Of a DNA stretch of 64,000 bases, positions 62,745 to 64,000 are shown one piece after another (within the stretch, counting starts at the first letter, position 1; each line of letters opens with the position of its first letter). The stretch comes from Linyphia triangularis (lineage: Eukaryota > Arthropoda > Arachnida > Araneae > Linyphiidae). The stretch spans positions 58,001 through 122,000 of the forward strand of contig CAXBTE010000022.1 in assembly GCA_963978545.1 (NCBI GenBank), written 5' to 3'. Both the position numbers and the translations under genes were made by a program. The notes under the pieces were generated by a model. That model was not told the origin of the DNA. It searched no databases and was given only the letters and a program-made list of their open reading frames with translations.

Positions 62745-64000
62745 CGCACCAAGAAATACGACAGATAACAATTTCAAACCTCCAGAACTTTGATTGGATA
62801 AGATTTGAAGACATTCTTTGTCCAAGAGAGAATAAATTTAAAATAGCTTGAAGCAACAAGTGAATGAAGCAAAAATTCCAAAGAGTAAAGTATATATTTT
62901 TCTTATTTATTAGTTAAAATTCTTACTAATTTGCATTTCTTTCCTCACATGTTTACCAATATTGGCAGAAAGTTTACCTCAAAGGAATTGCAGGGACATT
63001 TTAGCTGGCATTCCATTCTTATGTGGTAAGTACTGATATTCATTTAGTTCTTGTCATATATTTTCAATATTTTTTAAATCCCCTTAATTGTATTTTTTTA
63101 TTTCCAGATGCCGAAGAGATAAGGAATGATTATATGGATGCCTTACTCTTATTGAAGAAATGAGCATCTAACGATAAAAAGGTAAATAAATACATGAAAT
63201 CTACATTCTATGTATTGACATTAATTGTTTCTTCAGATTTTATATATTGCATAGATAAACTGATTCTTTAATTTATTTTCAGATGCAAATGTCCCTTGAG
63301 TACCTTTTAGAGGGAAAAACTTTTGGAAGCCAATATTTGAAGAGTTGGGCTTTTTCTTAAACAGTCCTAGTAAGTGTCAAAACAAACTTAAAATATTAAG
63401 TTTTACAATTTTAATTCAGCTGATGTTAATATATGTAAAAAAAAGACATGTTTTTTAACTAATTCATATCCTTTCTTTTTTAGATAAAAATTTGACATTT
63501 CGAAAATTCAAGGAGTATTGATGTCAGATTTTGTAGAAAATATTATTAGGGGCGAGGACTACATTAATATTTTCAATACGCATGGATTGCTCACAAACTC
63601 TTCAATCGCAACAAGAAATACGACAGATAACAATTTCAAAACTCCAGAACTTTGATTGGATAAGATTTGAAGACATTCTTTGTCCAAGAGAGAATAAATT
63701 TAAAATAGCTTGAAGCAACAAGTGAATGAAGCAAAAATTCCAAAGAGTAAAGTATATATTTTTATTATTTATTAATTAAAATTCTTACTAATTTGCATTT
63801 CTTTCCTCACATGTTTACCAATATTGGCAGAAAGTTTACCTCAAAGGAATTGCAGGGACATTTTAGCTGGCATTCCATTCTTATGTGGTAAGTACTGATA
63901 TTCATTTAGTTCTTGTCATATATTTTCAATATTTTTTAAATCTTCTTAATTGTATATTTTTTATTTCCAGATGCCGAAGAGATAAGGAATGATTCTATGG

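Larger units (their letters stand above)
43869..64000 (+). repeat. Array 2: exon-intron tandem repeat, 23 anchors, continues past the window
   Basis: Exon D anchors lie at 44539, 45405, 46269, 47130, 47992, 48852, 49716 (ATG changed to ATT), 50580, 51443, 52303, 53166, 54028, 54891, 55755, 56618, 57481, 58344, 59207, 60070, 60933, 61796, 62659 and 63521. Spacing is 860-866 bp. Unit structure is as in array 1, with no 720-bp units. Most units keep the GGGGCGAGG form of exon D, giving a 45-codon frame from MSDFVENII to FKTPEL before the CTTTGA stop. Four units (46269, 47130, 47992, 51443) carry the 2-nt deletion. The A-B intron usually reads AAATCTTCTTAATTG. The window ends inside exon B. Confidence 0.95.

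Noticed and set aside
16033..64000. CRISPR array
   Set aside because: The repeats are about 860 bp, contiguous and without unique spacers, and the context is eukaryotic.

Overview
The window looks like metazoan nuclear DNA, most likely from an arthropod. It is very AT-rich, has no bacterial-style genes, contains canonical GT-AG splice signals, and carries hAT-like and Tc1/mariner-like elements. The lineage is inference only. No complete conventional gene, rRNA, tRNA or CRISPR array is recognised.

Left part (1-16.0 kb): non-coding, repeat-derived DNA. It holds a diverged flank module (copy A, about 740-2815; copy B, about 10.73-16.03 kb, plus two partial copies), an unclassified element bounded by a GGGACGGTAA motif (about 2990-5280) with a 154-codon minus-strand ORF, a 1.55-kb fold-back element (5667-7212), and a 1.9-kb hAT-like element (10928-12841) with a 251-bp hAT MITE nested in it. 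Copy A of the module preserves the empty site of the hAT-like insertion.

Array 1 (16.03-40.20 kb) and array 2 (43.87 kb to the window end): tandem repeats of one unit of about 860 bp, with 28 and 23 copies by count of one anchor. The unit is not a simple satellite. It reads as four small exon-like blocks (A about 57 nt, B 74 nt, C 87-88 nt, D about 263 nt) separated by 80-115-nt introns with GT/AG ends, polypyrimidine tracts and branch-point-like sequences. The coding potential is mostly broken, but some copies keep open exons, notably exon D at 26606 and 33353. I could not identify the ancestral gene. The array shows nested duplication: a 2439-bp block, a 1719-bp dimer, a 6747-bp octamer duplicated in tandem, and a 3452-bp tetramer duplicated in tandem. 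A 720-bp deleted unit recurs three times with the same junction.

Between the arrays (40.24-43.81 kb) lies copy C of the flank module. Flank B plus array 1 is therefore followed by flank C plus array 2, so the whole composite locus (about 27 kb) appears to have been duplicated. The outermost units of array 1 are the most diverged and keep an older form of exon C. Interior units share a 10-nt deletion that creates a GTAAGT donor, as expected if unequal exchange homogenises the interior. The array is best read as a multi-exon gene fragment turned into a long exon-intron satellite. Whether it is transcribed or spliced cannot be settled from sequence alone.
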